A stretch of DNA of 64,000 bases. Source: Bradyrhizobium sp. 164. Lineage in GTDB: Bacteria > Pseudomonadota > Alphaproteobacteria > Rhizobiales > Xanthobacteraceae. The notes below the pieces were generated by a model. The model was not told the origin of the DNA, made no database searches, and saw only the letters and a program-made list of their open reading frames with translations. The stretch's first letter is position 1. Every line of letters starts with the position of its first letter. Below, one piece after another: positions 27,946-34,761 of this stretch. Made by a program: the position numbers and the translations under genes. The DNA lies in assembly GCF_023073715.1 (NCBI RefSeq), contig NZ_JADPKA010000018.1, positions 209,478 to 273,477 of the forward strand, read 5' to 3'.

Positions 27946-28683
27946 TCAGCCGTGACAGCACGCCTCCTTCGCCGCCTGCGGTTCGTACTCGTCGCGCAGG
28001 CGAACCCAGTCCATCGGATAGGGCAAACCGTCCTCGTGACGGCCGAGCGGCGTAAGGTCGAGGTACTGATAGGCGGCATTCATCATATCGAGGCCGCGGG
28101 CGAAGCATGAGTAGGTGTGGAAGATCTCGCCCGCCTCGTTGCGAAAGAACACGCTGATGCCGGGCAGCTCGGGTCCATAGAACGGCGTGGTGCCGAAATT
28201 GTACTTCGGCACGCCCTTGTCGATCTGTTCGCGCGTGAACGAGACTTCATAATCGTAGTTGAAGTCGTTGCTTCCCGAGGAGACCCAGTCGAAGGTCCAG
28301 CCCATCCGCTTTTTGAACGCGTCGAGCTTGGCAACAGGCGCGAGCGAGATCGCAACCATGCTGGTGTCGCGCGCCGCCAGGTGCGGCACCATGCGCTCGA
28401 AACCGTCGGCCCAGAACGAGCAGCTCTTGCAGGCGGCGTCCCAATCGGGTGCGAACATCACGTGCTGCACCACGAGCTGCGGCCGGCCCTTGAAGAGATC
28501 GCCGAGCGTCAGCTTGCCGTTCGGTCCGTCGAACACGTAGTTCTTGTCGACCTTGACCCAGGGCAATGCACGGCGCTCCTCGGCCAGACGCTCGCGGGCG
28601 GCAGTGAGCTCCTTTTCATGGGCCAGATGAACCTTGCGGGCGGCGATCCATTGCTCGCGCGAGACGATCTGATGTTGCTGCAT
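27946..28683 (-). CDS. possible internally started DUF899 protein
   Basis: Same frame as the fusion gene, starting at ATG 28683. GAGGAGG lies seven bases before it, as good as any ribosome site in the window, and the domain begins immediately (MQQHQIVSREQWIAARKVHL). DUF899 proteins are normally free-standing at this length. Whether the cell makes the fusion, this form, or both is open; this entry is an alternative product and not an extra locus. Confidence 0.45.
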   Translation of the reverse strand: MQQHQIVSREQWIAARKVHLAHEKELTAARERLAEERRALPWVKVDKNYVFDGPNGKLTLGDLFKGRPQLVVQHVMFAPDWDAACKSCSFWADGFERMVPHLAARDTSMVAISLAPVAKLDAFKKRMGWTFDWVSSGSNDFNYDYEVSFTREQIDKGVPKYNFGTTPFYGPELPGISVFFRNEAGEIFHTYSCFARGLDMMNAAYQYLDLTPLGRHEDGLPYPMDWVRLRDEYEPQAAKEACCHG

Positions 28684-29178
28684 GGTATCCTCCTCTGATC
28701 GGGGTGAGCCGACGAAGGCGTCGAGCTTGTCGAAGAACGAGCTCCAGCCGCGCAAATGATTGTCGCGGGCGGTTTCGTCGAAGAACTGGGCATGATGGAA
28801 GACCATCAAGGTGCCGGCGCTGTCCGGCTTCAGCGTGATCGTCACCAGCGATTCGCGTTCCGGCGTCGAATGCCAGGCCCAGGTGAAGACCAGCCGCTCG
28901 TTCGGCACGACGTCGCGATAGGTACCGCCGGCCTCGAAATATTCGCCGTCGTCACGGGTGAAGCCGATGCGAAAGCTGCCGCCGGTGCGAACGTCGAGCT
29001 CGGCCCGAAGCGTCGCCGGCTTCATGTTCGGCGGCCCGAACCATTGCGCTAGCTGCTCGGCTTGCGTCCAGGCCGCGTAGACCTTTTCCGGCCGCGCGCG
29101 GAGCCGGCGCGTGAGCGTGAGGCTTGGACTTTCCTTTGGGCGTTCGGTTGAGCATTCGGCGGCGGCTGCGTTGGCCAT
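27946..29178 (-). CDS. SRPBCC (AHSA1)-DUF899 fusion protein
   Basis: 410-residue fusion. Residues 1-160 form an SRPBCC/AHSA1 domain (LTLTRRLRARPEKVYAAW; WFGPP; GGTYRDVVPNERLVFTW). From Met166 a complete DUF899 domain follows, a thioredoxin-like fold with CKSCSFW and DWDAACKSC near the active-site position. The junction encodes an AGGAGGATACC ribosome site directly before Met166 (28683), so a separate 245-residue DUF899 protein may also be made. The gene starts inside the ArsR gene with a GGAGGAAG ribosome site; the pair ArsR-SRPBCC is a known operon type. Confidence 0.88.
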   Translation of the reverse strand: MANAAAAECSTERPKESPSLTLTRRLRARPEKVYAAWTQAEQLAQWFGPPNMKPATLRAELDVRTGGSFRIGFTRDDGEYFEAGGTYRDVVPNERLVFTWAWHSTPERESLVTITLKPDSAGTLMVFHHAQFFDETARDNHLRGWSSFFDKLDAFVGSPRSEEDTMQQHQIVSREQWIAARKVHLAHEKELTAARERLAEERRALPWVKVDKNYVFDGPNGKLTLGDLFKGRPQLVVQHVMFAPDWDAACKSCSFWADGFERMVPHLAARDTSMVAISLAPVAKLDAFKKRMGWTFDWVSSGSNDFNYDYEVSFTREQIDKGVPKYNFGTTPFYGPELPGISVFFRNEAGEIFHTYSCFARGLDMMNAAYQYLDLTPLGRHEDGLPYPMDWVRLRDEYEPQAAKEACCHG

Positions 29179-29507
29179 GTCTCTTCCTCCACAAAGGCGG
29201 CGAGGCGATCGAGATTGTCGGACCAGAATTGGGCGTAGCGATTGAGCCAGTTCATCGCCTGCTCCATCGGCTGCGCGGTGAGCCGGCAGGCGACCGTTCG
29301 CCCGGTCTTCTCCCGCACGATCAGACCCGCATCCGTGAGCACGTCGAGATGCTTCATGATCGCCGGCAGCGAGATCGGGAACGGTGCGGCCAGCTCGCTC
29401 ACCGACAGGGCGTCCTGCTCGCCGAGCCGCGCCAGCAGGGCACGCCGCGTCGGGTCGGATAGCGCCGCAAAGGTCCGGTCCAGCGTCTCGTCCTGATACT
29501 TAACCAT
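29049..29507 (-). CDS. ArsR-family transcriptional regulator
   Basis: 152-residue winged-helix repressor. The core (TLDRTFAALSDPTRRALLARL, SVSELAAPFPISLPAIMKHLDVLTDAGL) is the group that lacks metal-binding cysteines and pairs with SRPBCC proteins. The start at 29507 is the conserved MVKYQ start; an operator-like palindrome spans it. The 45-residue C-terminal tail, rich in Arg, Pro and Ser, is coded in the 130 bp that overlap the next gene and looks like frame run-on. It likely represses its own operon. Confidence 0.88.
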   Translation of the reverse strand: MVKYQDETLDRTFAALSDPTRRALLARLGEQDALSVSELAAPFPISLPAIMKHLDVLTDAGLIVREKTGRTVACRLTAQPMEQAMNWLNRYAQFWSDNLDRLAAFVEEETWPTQPPPNAQPNAQRKVQASRSRAGSARGRKRSTRPGRKPSS

Positions 29508-29517
29508 TAGGTTTAGT
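29498..29517. promoter_or_regulatory. candidate ArsR autoregulatory operator
   Basis: Perfect inverted repeat of the form ACTnAACCnnnnGGTTnAGT covering the start codon of the ArsR gene. It is the only AT-rich palindrome in the region. Autorepression through a site at the start codon is usual for this family; binding is inferred. Confidence 0.5.
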
Positions 29518-29591
29518 ATAGCCGCGAACGGTGACGCGTCAAGCGAGAAAGCCCGCACGCGGTTCTGCAAGAGCGCGTGATCAGGCAGCGG

Positions 29592-29894
29592 TCAGTGGGA
29601 CGTGGGGCGCGGCTCGTACGGCGCGACGGCCCGCCTGCGGTGCACCCGCGGCTGCGGTTGCAGCGGCTGCAGCTGGCCGTAGCCGAAACGGGGATTGCGA
29701 TCGCAGAACAGCAGCCGGCCGGAGACGCTGGCCTGACATTGTTCATAGGTGCTGTAGGCGCATTCACCGGGATAGTCATACTCGCCGCCCTGGGCACACC
29801 AGGGATAGTCGCGCGCGGCGGCTGGAGGAATGGCGGCGAAACCGGCAAGGACCGTCACGCCGAGCGTCAGCAGCGCCAATCGGATATTGCGCAT
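29592..29894 (-). CDS. DUF3551 secreted protein
   Basis: 100-residue exported protein with a signal peptide (MRNIRLALLTLGVTVLAG, cleavage near AAARD) and the DUF3551 pattern: RDYPWC, GECAYSTYEQCQASVSG and FCDRNP, with four cysteines likely in disulfides. The tail is rich in Arg, Pro and Gln. The family is abundant in Bradyrhizobium and relatives; its function is unknown. A GGAGAGGAG ribosome site lies before the ATG. Confidence 0.85.
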   Translation of the reverse strand: MRNIRLALLTLGVTVLAGFAAIPPAAARDYPWCAQGGEYDYPGECAYSTYEQCQASVSGRLLFCDRNPRFGYGQLQPLQPQPRVHRRRAVAPYEPRPTSH

Positions 29895-29987
29895 GATCCA
29901 ACTCCTCTCCTGCTGGCGTGAGATACGCCACCATCCTCATCAGGTTTGGTCGCGCCAATTTATTCCAGATCGAGTGTAGCGCGCGTA

Positions 29988-30017
29988 AGAAAAAAGCCCT
30001 GCCGGACGGCAGGGCTT
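29988..30017 (-). terminator. rho-independent terminator of the Bug-type gene
   Basis: On the minus strand a 9 bp stem (GCCCTGCCG/CGGCAGGGC) with a 2-nt loop is followed by a run of six T. It is 24 bp past the stop at 30041. Confidence 0.85.
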
Positions 30018-30040
30018 CAAGCGCGTTGATCACAAGATAT

Positions 30041-31015
30041 CTACTCGACCTTCAGGCCGGCGAACTCGACGACCTTCTTCCATTTCTCGGTTTCGGCCTT
30101 GATCTCCTCACCGAACGCCTCGGGCGTCTGCACCCGCGGCTCGCCGCCGAGCTCGACCAGACGCTTGGTCATGTCGGGCTCCTTCATCAGCGCGTTGACC
30201 TCATTGTTGAGCTTGGCGATGATCTCCTTGGGCGTGTTCTTGGGTGCGCCCATACCGAACAACGCGCTGGCCTCATAACCCTTGACGGTCTCGGCGATCG
30301 CGGGCACGTCGGGCAATTGCGCAGAGCGTTCCGTGGTGGTGACGCCGATTGCACGCAAGCTGCCGGAACGGATGTGCTGGATGATCGAGGGCATGTTGTC
30401 GAAGATCACCTGCACCTGGCCGCCGAGCATGTCGGTGATCGCGGGCGCCGCGCCGCGATACGGCACGTGCTGCATCTTGCAGCCGGTCATGGCCATGAAC
30501 ATCTCGCCGGACAGATGCACCGAGGTGCCGTTGCCGGACGAGGCCATGTTCACCTTGCCGGGATTGGCCTTCACATATTCGATGAACTCGGCGACGGTCT
30601 TGGCCGGCACGTCCTTGTTGACCGTCATCACATTCGGCACACGCTGGAACGAGGCGACCGGGGCAATGTCGCGCACGAAGTTGAACTTCAGGTTGGTATA
30701 GAGCGAGGCGTTGATGTAGTTGGCCGGGTTGACCAGCTGCAGCGTGTAGCCGTCGGGCTCGGCGTTGACGACCGATTCGGTGGCGATATTGTTGCCGGCG
30801 CCCGGCTTGTTCTCGATCACGAATTGCTGGCCTAGCCTTTCCGACAGCCGCTGGCCGATCAGCCGCGCCAGGATGTCGGTGGCCCCGCCCGGCGGATAGC
30901 CGACCACCCATTTCACCGGACGGGCCGGATAATCGGCGGCAAGGGCCTTGGACAGCGGGGCGGCTGCAAGCGGACTGGCGGCGAGCAGGCCCAGCGCGGT
31001 ACGGCGAGTGATCAT
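30041..31015 (-). CDS. tripartite tricarboxylate transporter-type substrate-binding protein (Bug family)
   Basis: 324-residue periplasmic binding protein of the Bug/TctC family. The N-terminus carries a twin-arginine-like signal (TRRTALGLLAASPLAAA). The fold motifs YPARPVKWVVGYPPGGATDILAR, NKPGAGNN, YRGAAPAITDMLGGQV and FDNMPS line the carboxylate pocket. No TctA/TctB membrane genes are adjacent, which is common for Bug proteins in Bradyrhizobium-like genomes. The ligand is likely a carboxylate; the identity is unknown. It is divergent from the VOC gene. Confidence 0.9.
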   Translation of the reverse strand: MITRRTALGLLAASPLAAAPLSKALAADYPARPVKWVVGYPPGGATDILARLIGQRLSERLGQQFVIENKPGAGNNIATESVVNAEPDGYTLQLVNPANYINASLYTNLKFNFVRDIAPVASFQRVPNVMTVNKDVPAKTVAEFIEYVKANPGKVNMASSGNGTSVHLSGEMFMAMTGCKMQHVPYRGAAPAITDMLGGQVQVIFDNMPSIIQHIRSGSLRAIGVTTTERSAQLPDVPAIAETVKGYEASALFGMGAPKNTPKEIIAKLNNEVNALMKEPDMTKRLVELGGEPRVQTPEAFGEEIKAETEKWKKVVEFAGLKVE

Positions 31016-31139
31016 CTCAAGGGTTCTCCCAGTGTTGTTCTTGAAAGACGGATATCTTGAAAGTGGCGTCGGCGCGGTTGTAACAAAGCTTGCCGCAGGC
31101 GGAAAGTGCACGGGGCGCATCACGACGAAAGGATAAGAC

Positions 31140-31550
31140 ATGCCGGTCAAGGTTCATGCCCTGGATCATCTCGTGATCAATGTCGCCGATGTCGCAGTGA
31201 CTGCGGAGTGGTACCGCAGGAATCTCGGCATGGAAGTCAAGGTGTTCGACCCCGGCGGCGGCAAAGCGCCGCGGACTTCGCTCGTATTTGGTGACCAGAA
31301 GATCAACGTGCGGCCGCGCGATGGCGATAAGGTGGAGTGGTTCACCGCGGACCACCCGACCGCCGGCAGCGAGGATCTGTGCTTCCTCACCTCCTCCACG
31401 CCCGAAGAGGTGATGGCGCATTTGCAGGCGCACGGCGTTGCGATCGAGGAAGGGCCGGGCCCGAGGCAAGGTGCCCGCGGCACGCTGCGCTCGGTCTATT
31501 GCCGGGATCCCGACGGCAGCTTGATCGAGATCTCGTCTTACGCGGAATAG
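31140..31550 (+). CDS. VOC-family protein (glyoxalase/dioxygenase-like)
   Basis: 136-residue single VOC domain (HALDHLVINVADVAVTAEWY at 6-25; RSVYCRDPDGSLIEISSY at the end). The metal ligands His9 and Glu near 131 are present. Such proteins are metal-dependent lyases, dioxygenases or fosfomycin-type transferases; the sequence does not decide which. GAAAGGATAAG precedes the ATG. The acyl-CoA ligase gene follows 137 bp downstream on the same strand, so they may be co-transcribed. Confidence 0.85.
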   Translation: MPVKVHALDHLVINVADVAVTAEWYRRNLGMEVKVFDPGGGKAPRTSLVFGDQKINVRPRDGDKVEWFTADHPTAGSEDLCFLTSSTPEEVMAHLQAHGVAIEEGPGPRQGARGTLRSVYCRDPDGSLIEISSYAE

Positions 31551-31687
31551 GGCGCGCTCGTCGAGAGAGCGAGCGCTGGCTGTTCCATGCCGCCCCGCCG
31601 AGTTGCTCCCCGCGCTGTCCAATGGCAGGAAGACGCAATCATCCAAAGACAGCCGCCATCAAGATGCAGGGCTGCACGGGAGGACAC

Positions 31688-33268
31688 ATGACCAATCCAC
31701 AGACCGCCGCCGGGATCATAGGCCCTTTCGACGGGCTCGACGTGCCCTGGCTGCTGAAGCTGCGCGCCGAGGTGCGCCACTCACATCCGTTCCTGATCTG
31801 GGCGCCGTTCGATGCGCCGGCGCGGCGCTGGAGCTATGGCGAGTTTCACGAGCGGGTCGGCGCGCTCGCGGCGGGCCTCGCCAAGCGCGGCGTCAAGCCC
31901 GGCGAATATGTGCTCATCCATCTCGACAATTGCATCGAGGCGATGCTGGCCTGGTTCGCCTGCGTCGAATTGGGCGCAATCGCGGTGACCACCAACACCC
32001 GCTCGGCGCCAGCCGAGATCGCGTACTTCGCCGATCATTGCGGCGCGGCCGCCGCGATCACTCAGCCGTCCTATGCGGAAGTCGTCGCGCAGAATTGCCG
32101 CAACATCCGCTGGATGGCGGTGACCTCACACGATGCGGGCACAGCGCCTGCGCAAGCGGTCGCACGCGGCGACAGTTTTGAATCCCTGTTCGCCGACAGT
32201 GCCGACCGTCCCAGGCGCGCCCCCGATCCGCTCGCGCCGTGCAGCGTGCAGTACACATCGGGCACGACGTCGCGCCCCAAGGCGGTGCTGTGGACCCACG
32301 CCAACACACTGTGGGGCGCCAAGATCAACGCCGCGCATGAAGACCTTCATGCCGGCGACGTGCACCAGACCTACCTGCCGCTGTTCCACACCAACGCGCT
32401 GGCCTATTCCATGCTGGCGACGCTGTGGGTCGGCGCCACTTGCGTGATCCAACCGCGCTTCTCCGCCAGCCGGTTCTGGCACGTCGCGCGCGAGCACGGC
32501 GCGACCTGGACCTCGACGATTCCGTTCTGCATGAAAGCGCTGCTCGAGCAGGAGATCCCGCACGATCACAAATTCCGCCTGTGGGGCAGCGCGATCAACG
32601 AGCCGCCGGCGTTCGCCGCGTTCGGCGTCAAGATCATCGGCTGGTGGGGTATGACCGAGACCATCACCCACGGCATCGTCGGCGAGGTCGACCAGCCCAA
32701 CATACCCATGTCGATCGGCCGCGCCGCGCCGGAGTACCAGATCCGCATCACCGATGACGACGGCCGGCCGACGGAAGTCGGCGGCACCGGCAATCTCTCG
32801 ATCAAGGGCATCCCCGGTCTATCGCTGTTCGCCGAATATCTGCACAACGAGAAGGCGACGCGCGAGAGTTTTGACGAGCACGGCTTCTTCCTTACCGGCG
32901 ACCGTGTCGAACGGCTGGCGAACGGCTACATCAAGTTCGGCGACCGCGCCAAGGACATGCTGAAGGTCGGCGGCGAGAACGTCGCGGCCTCCGAGATCGA
33001 GCAGGTGATCGCGCTCGTTCCCGGCGTGCGCGAGGCGGCGGTGGTGGCGAAGACGCATCCGATGCTGGACGAGGTGCCGGTCGTCTTCATCATTCCGCAG
33101 GGCGGCGTCGCCGGTGCGGTACGCGATCTGCATGATCGCGTGATGGCGGCCTGCCGCGCCGGCCTCGCCGACTTCAAGGTGCCACGCGAGATCAGGTTCG
33201 TGGACGACATGCCGCGCTCGACGCTGGAGAAGGTGGCGAAGGCGGAGCTGCGCAAGATGGTGGAGTGA
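31688..33268 (+). CDS. ATP-dependent acyl-CoA ligase (AMP-binding)
   Basis: 526-residue member of the ANL adenylating superfamily, which activates a carboxylic acid as acyl-AMP then acyl-CoA. The phosphate loop YTSGTTSRPKAV is near 187-198, the adenine motif GWWGMTET near 317-324, the GDRVERLANGYIKFGDRAKD hinge near 398-417, and the C-terminal catalytic Lys is in STLEKVAKAEL. Resembles the CaiC/crotonobetaine-CoA ligase-like subgroup. GGGAGGAC precedes the ATG at 31688; the frame itself opens further upstream but in VOC-gene sequence. The substrate is not known. Confidence 0.9.
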   Translation: MTNPQTAAGIIGPFDGLDVPWLLKLRAEVRHSHPFLIWAPFDAPARRWSYGEFHERVGALAAGLAKRGVKPGEYVLIHLDNCIEAMLAWFACVELGAIAVTTNTRSAPAEIAYFADHCGAAAAITQPSYAEVVAQNCRNIRWMAVTSHDAGTAPAQAVARGDSFESLFADSADRPRRAPDPLAPCSVQYTSGTTSRPKAVLWTHANTLWGAKINAAHEDLHAGDVHQTYLPLFHTNALAYSMLATLWVGATCVIQPRFSASRFWHVAREHGATWTSTIPFCMKALLEQEIPHDHKFRLWGSAINEPPAFAAFGVKIIGWWGMTETITHGIVGEVDQPNIPMSIGRAAPEYQIRITDDDGRPTEVGGTGNLSIKGIPGLSLFAEYLHNEKATRESFDEHGFFLTGDRVERLANGYIKFGDRAKDMLKVGGENVAASEIEQVIALVPGVREAAVVAKTHPMLDEVPVVFIIPQGGVAGAVRDLHDRVMAACRAGLADFKVPREIRFVDDMPRSTLEKVAKAELRKMVE

Positions 33269-33300
33269 CTTCACCCTCCCCTGGAGGGGAGGGTAAGCAG
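33269..33300. repeat. short CCCTCCCC palindrome
   Basis: CCCTCCCCTGGAGGGGAGGG is a compact inverted repeat in the gap between the convergent ligase and HD-GYP genes, similar in sequence to the larger CTCTCCC elements. It could terminate both transcripts. Confidence 0.5.
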
Positions 33301-33331
33301 GCCGCGCGCCTCTGGAATTGCAGCGTCTCGC

Positions 33332-34426
33332 TTAGAACGATCCCAGCGCCACCGGGCGGAACGCCTGCAACAGCTGCTGGTCGAGCTTGCCGCCCATGCC
33401 TTCCATCATCGTGAACGCACGCGAGTGGGTGAATGGCATGCGGTAGGCGCGCTTCTCCACGAGAGCGGCGTAGATGTCGACGATTGTCGTCAGCCGCACG
33501 ATGTCGCTGATCTGGTTCGACGACAGGCCGTTGGGATAGCCGGAGCCATCGAGGAATTCATGATGATGCAGCACCACGTCGAGCATCTCCGGCGGGAAGC
33601 CGCCTTGCGCGGCGAGCGCGTCATAGCCACGGCGGGGATGCTGGCGCACCTCGGTCATCTCCTCGTCGGTGAGCTTGCCGGGCTTGTCGAGCAGTGCGGA
33701 GGGAACGAAGGCCTTACCGACGTCGTGCAGCAGCGCGGCGCGAGTCAGGCGGCGCTGGTCGTCCTCGCGCATGCCGAGATGCTGCGCGAAGGCGACGGCA
33801 AAGCCGGTGACGAACAGGCAATGCCGATAGCTGCCGACATGGTGACAGCCGACCGTGGTGAGCCATTCGCGCAACGAGGAGTGCTTGATCGCTTTCAGAA
33901 TCTTGCTCTCGGCGGCAATGACGTCGTCGAAGGTCAGGGGCACGCCGAGCGGAAGCTTCTCGAACATCTTTGCCAGGACGGCATGCGCCGCCTCGACGCC
34001 GCGGTTGAGCGTCTTGCCGCGGTCGGTCGCGTCATAGAGGGCGGTGTCCGGGAACGCTGAGCGGATGCGCTGAAGGATGGCGTCCGCCTGCAGCGGGCGC
34101 GAGATGGTGTCGGTGGCGCCCAGCGCCCAGGCCTGCATGGTGCCGTGGTGGAGGGCATCGGCGAGTACGAACAGGCGCGGCATCGACCGATAGGCGTCGC
34201 CGCGCAGCTTGTTGCGCACCCGCTGCACGCTCTCGGGCGAGCGCAGATTGATGTCGACGACGAGGCCGGAGAGATCCCGCGACGGCCTGTCGGGGATGTC
34301 CTGGGTCGTCACCGTCGAGACCTCGCCGACCGCTTTCAGGATGCTGACGAGCTCGCTGCTCTCGTCGCTCCGGTCGGAAGCGAGCAGAAGCCGGCGTTTG
34401 GCGGCAGGTTTGGCTGAGGCGTTCAT
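33332..34426 (-). CDS. HD-GYP domain protein with receiver-like N-terminus
   Basis: 364 residues. The first 130 resemble a degenerate response-regulator receiver (LLLASDRSDESS, VVDINLRSPESV), without the full acidic set. The C-terminal half is an HD-GYP phosphodiesterase domain with HDVGKAF near 233 and HHHEFLDGSGYPNGL near 282-296, the iron/metal-binding and GYP motifs being complete, so c-di-GMP hydrolysis is likely. It is the fourth c-di-GMP enzyme in the window. Confidence 0.88.
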   Translation of the reverse strand: MNASAKPAAKRRLLLASDRSDESSELVSILKAVGEVSTVTTQDIPDRPSRDLSGLVVDINLRSPESVQRVRNKLRGDAYRSMPRLFVLADALHHGTMQAWALGATDTISRPLQADAILQRIRSAFPDTALYDATDRGKTLNRGVEAAHAVLAKMFEKLPLGVPLTFDDVIAAESKILKAIKHSSLREWLTTVGCHHVGSYRHCLFVTGFAVAFAQHLGMREDDQRRLTRAALLHDVGKAFVPSALLDKPGKLTDEEMTEVRQHPRRGYDALAAQGGFPPEMLDVVLHHHEFLDGSGYPNGLSSNQISDIVRLTTIVDIYAALVEKRAYRMPFTHSRAFTMMEGMGGKLDQQLLQAFRPVALGSF

Positions 34427-34761
34427 GACTTCCCCAAAAGGGTACCGAGAGCACGTGCGTATTGGCCTTAAGCCTAAGCCGGATCAGGTTCTCTGGCCCT
34501 TAAGAGGCGTCCTCAATGGAACCCTGCGCAATTGGAGGCAATTTGAGGAATTTCCGCTGTGGGGCGGCTCCAAACAAAAAAGTCGAAAAACAACCCCATG
34601 CACAGTAGCGGGCCATTGAGGAATAAGGGGAATTTTGGGCGCCATAGCCACACCCTCCGCTGTCATCGCCCGGCTTGACAGCGACAGTGTGGAGGCGGCG
34701 CCAAAACAAATCCGCCGGAGGTTGCCCTCCGGCGGATCGTCTCAAGCTGTCTTGGCCAGCC
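34427..34761. other. intergenic region with a hairpin and a terminator
   Basis: About 330 bp. It holds a hairpin at 34648-34692 (CCACAC and CGCTGTCA arms pair with TGACAGCG and GTGTGG) and the terminator of the molybdenum hydroxylase operon. The promoter of the HD-GYP gene should lie at its left end. No gene is seen. Confidence 0.55.
34701..34737 (-). terminator. rho-independent terminator of the molybdenum hydroxylase operon
   Basis: A 12 bp perfect stem (ATCCGCCGGAGG with CCTCCGGCGGAT) around a 4-nt loop, followed on the minus strand by TTTGTTTTGG, lies 25 bp after the stop at 34762. Confidence 0.85.

Noticed and set aside
30041..31015. complete tripartite tricarboxylate transporter
   Set aside because: Only the binding protein is present; no TctA or TctB membrane subunit lies within 10 kb.
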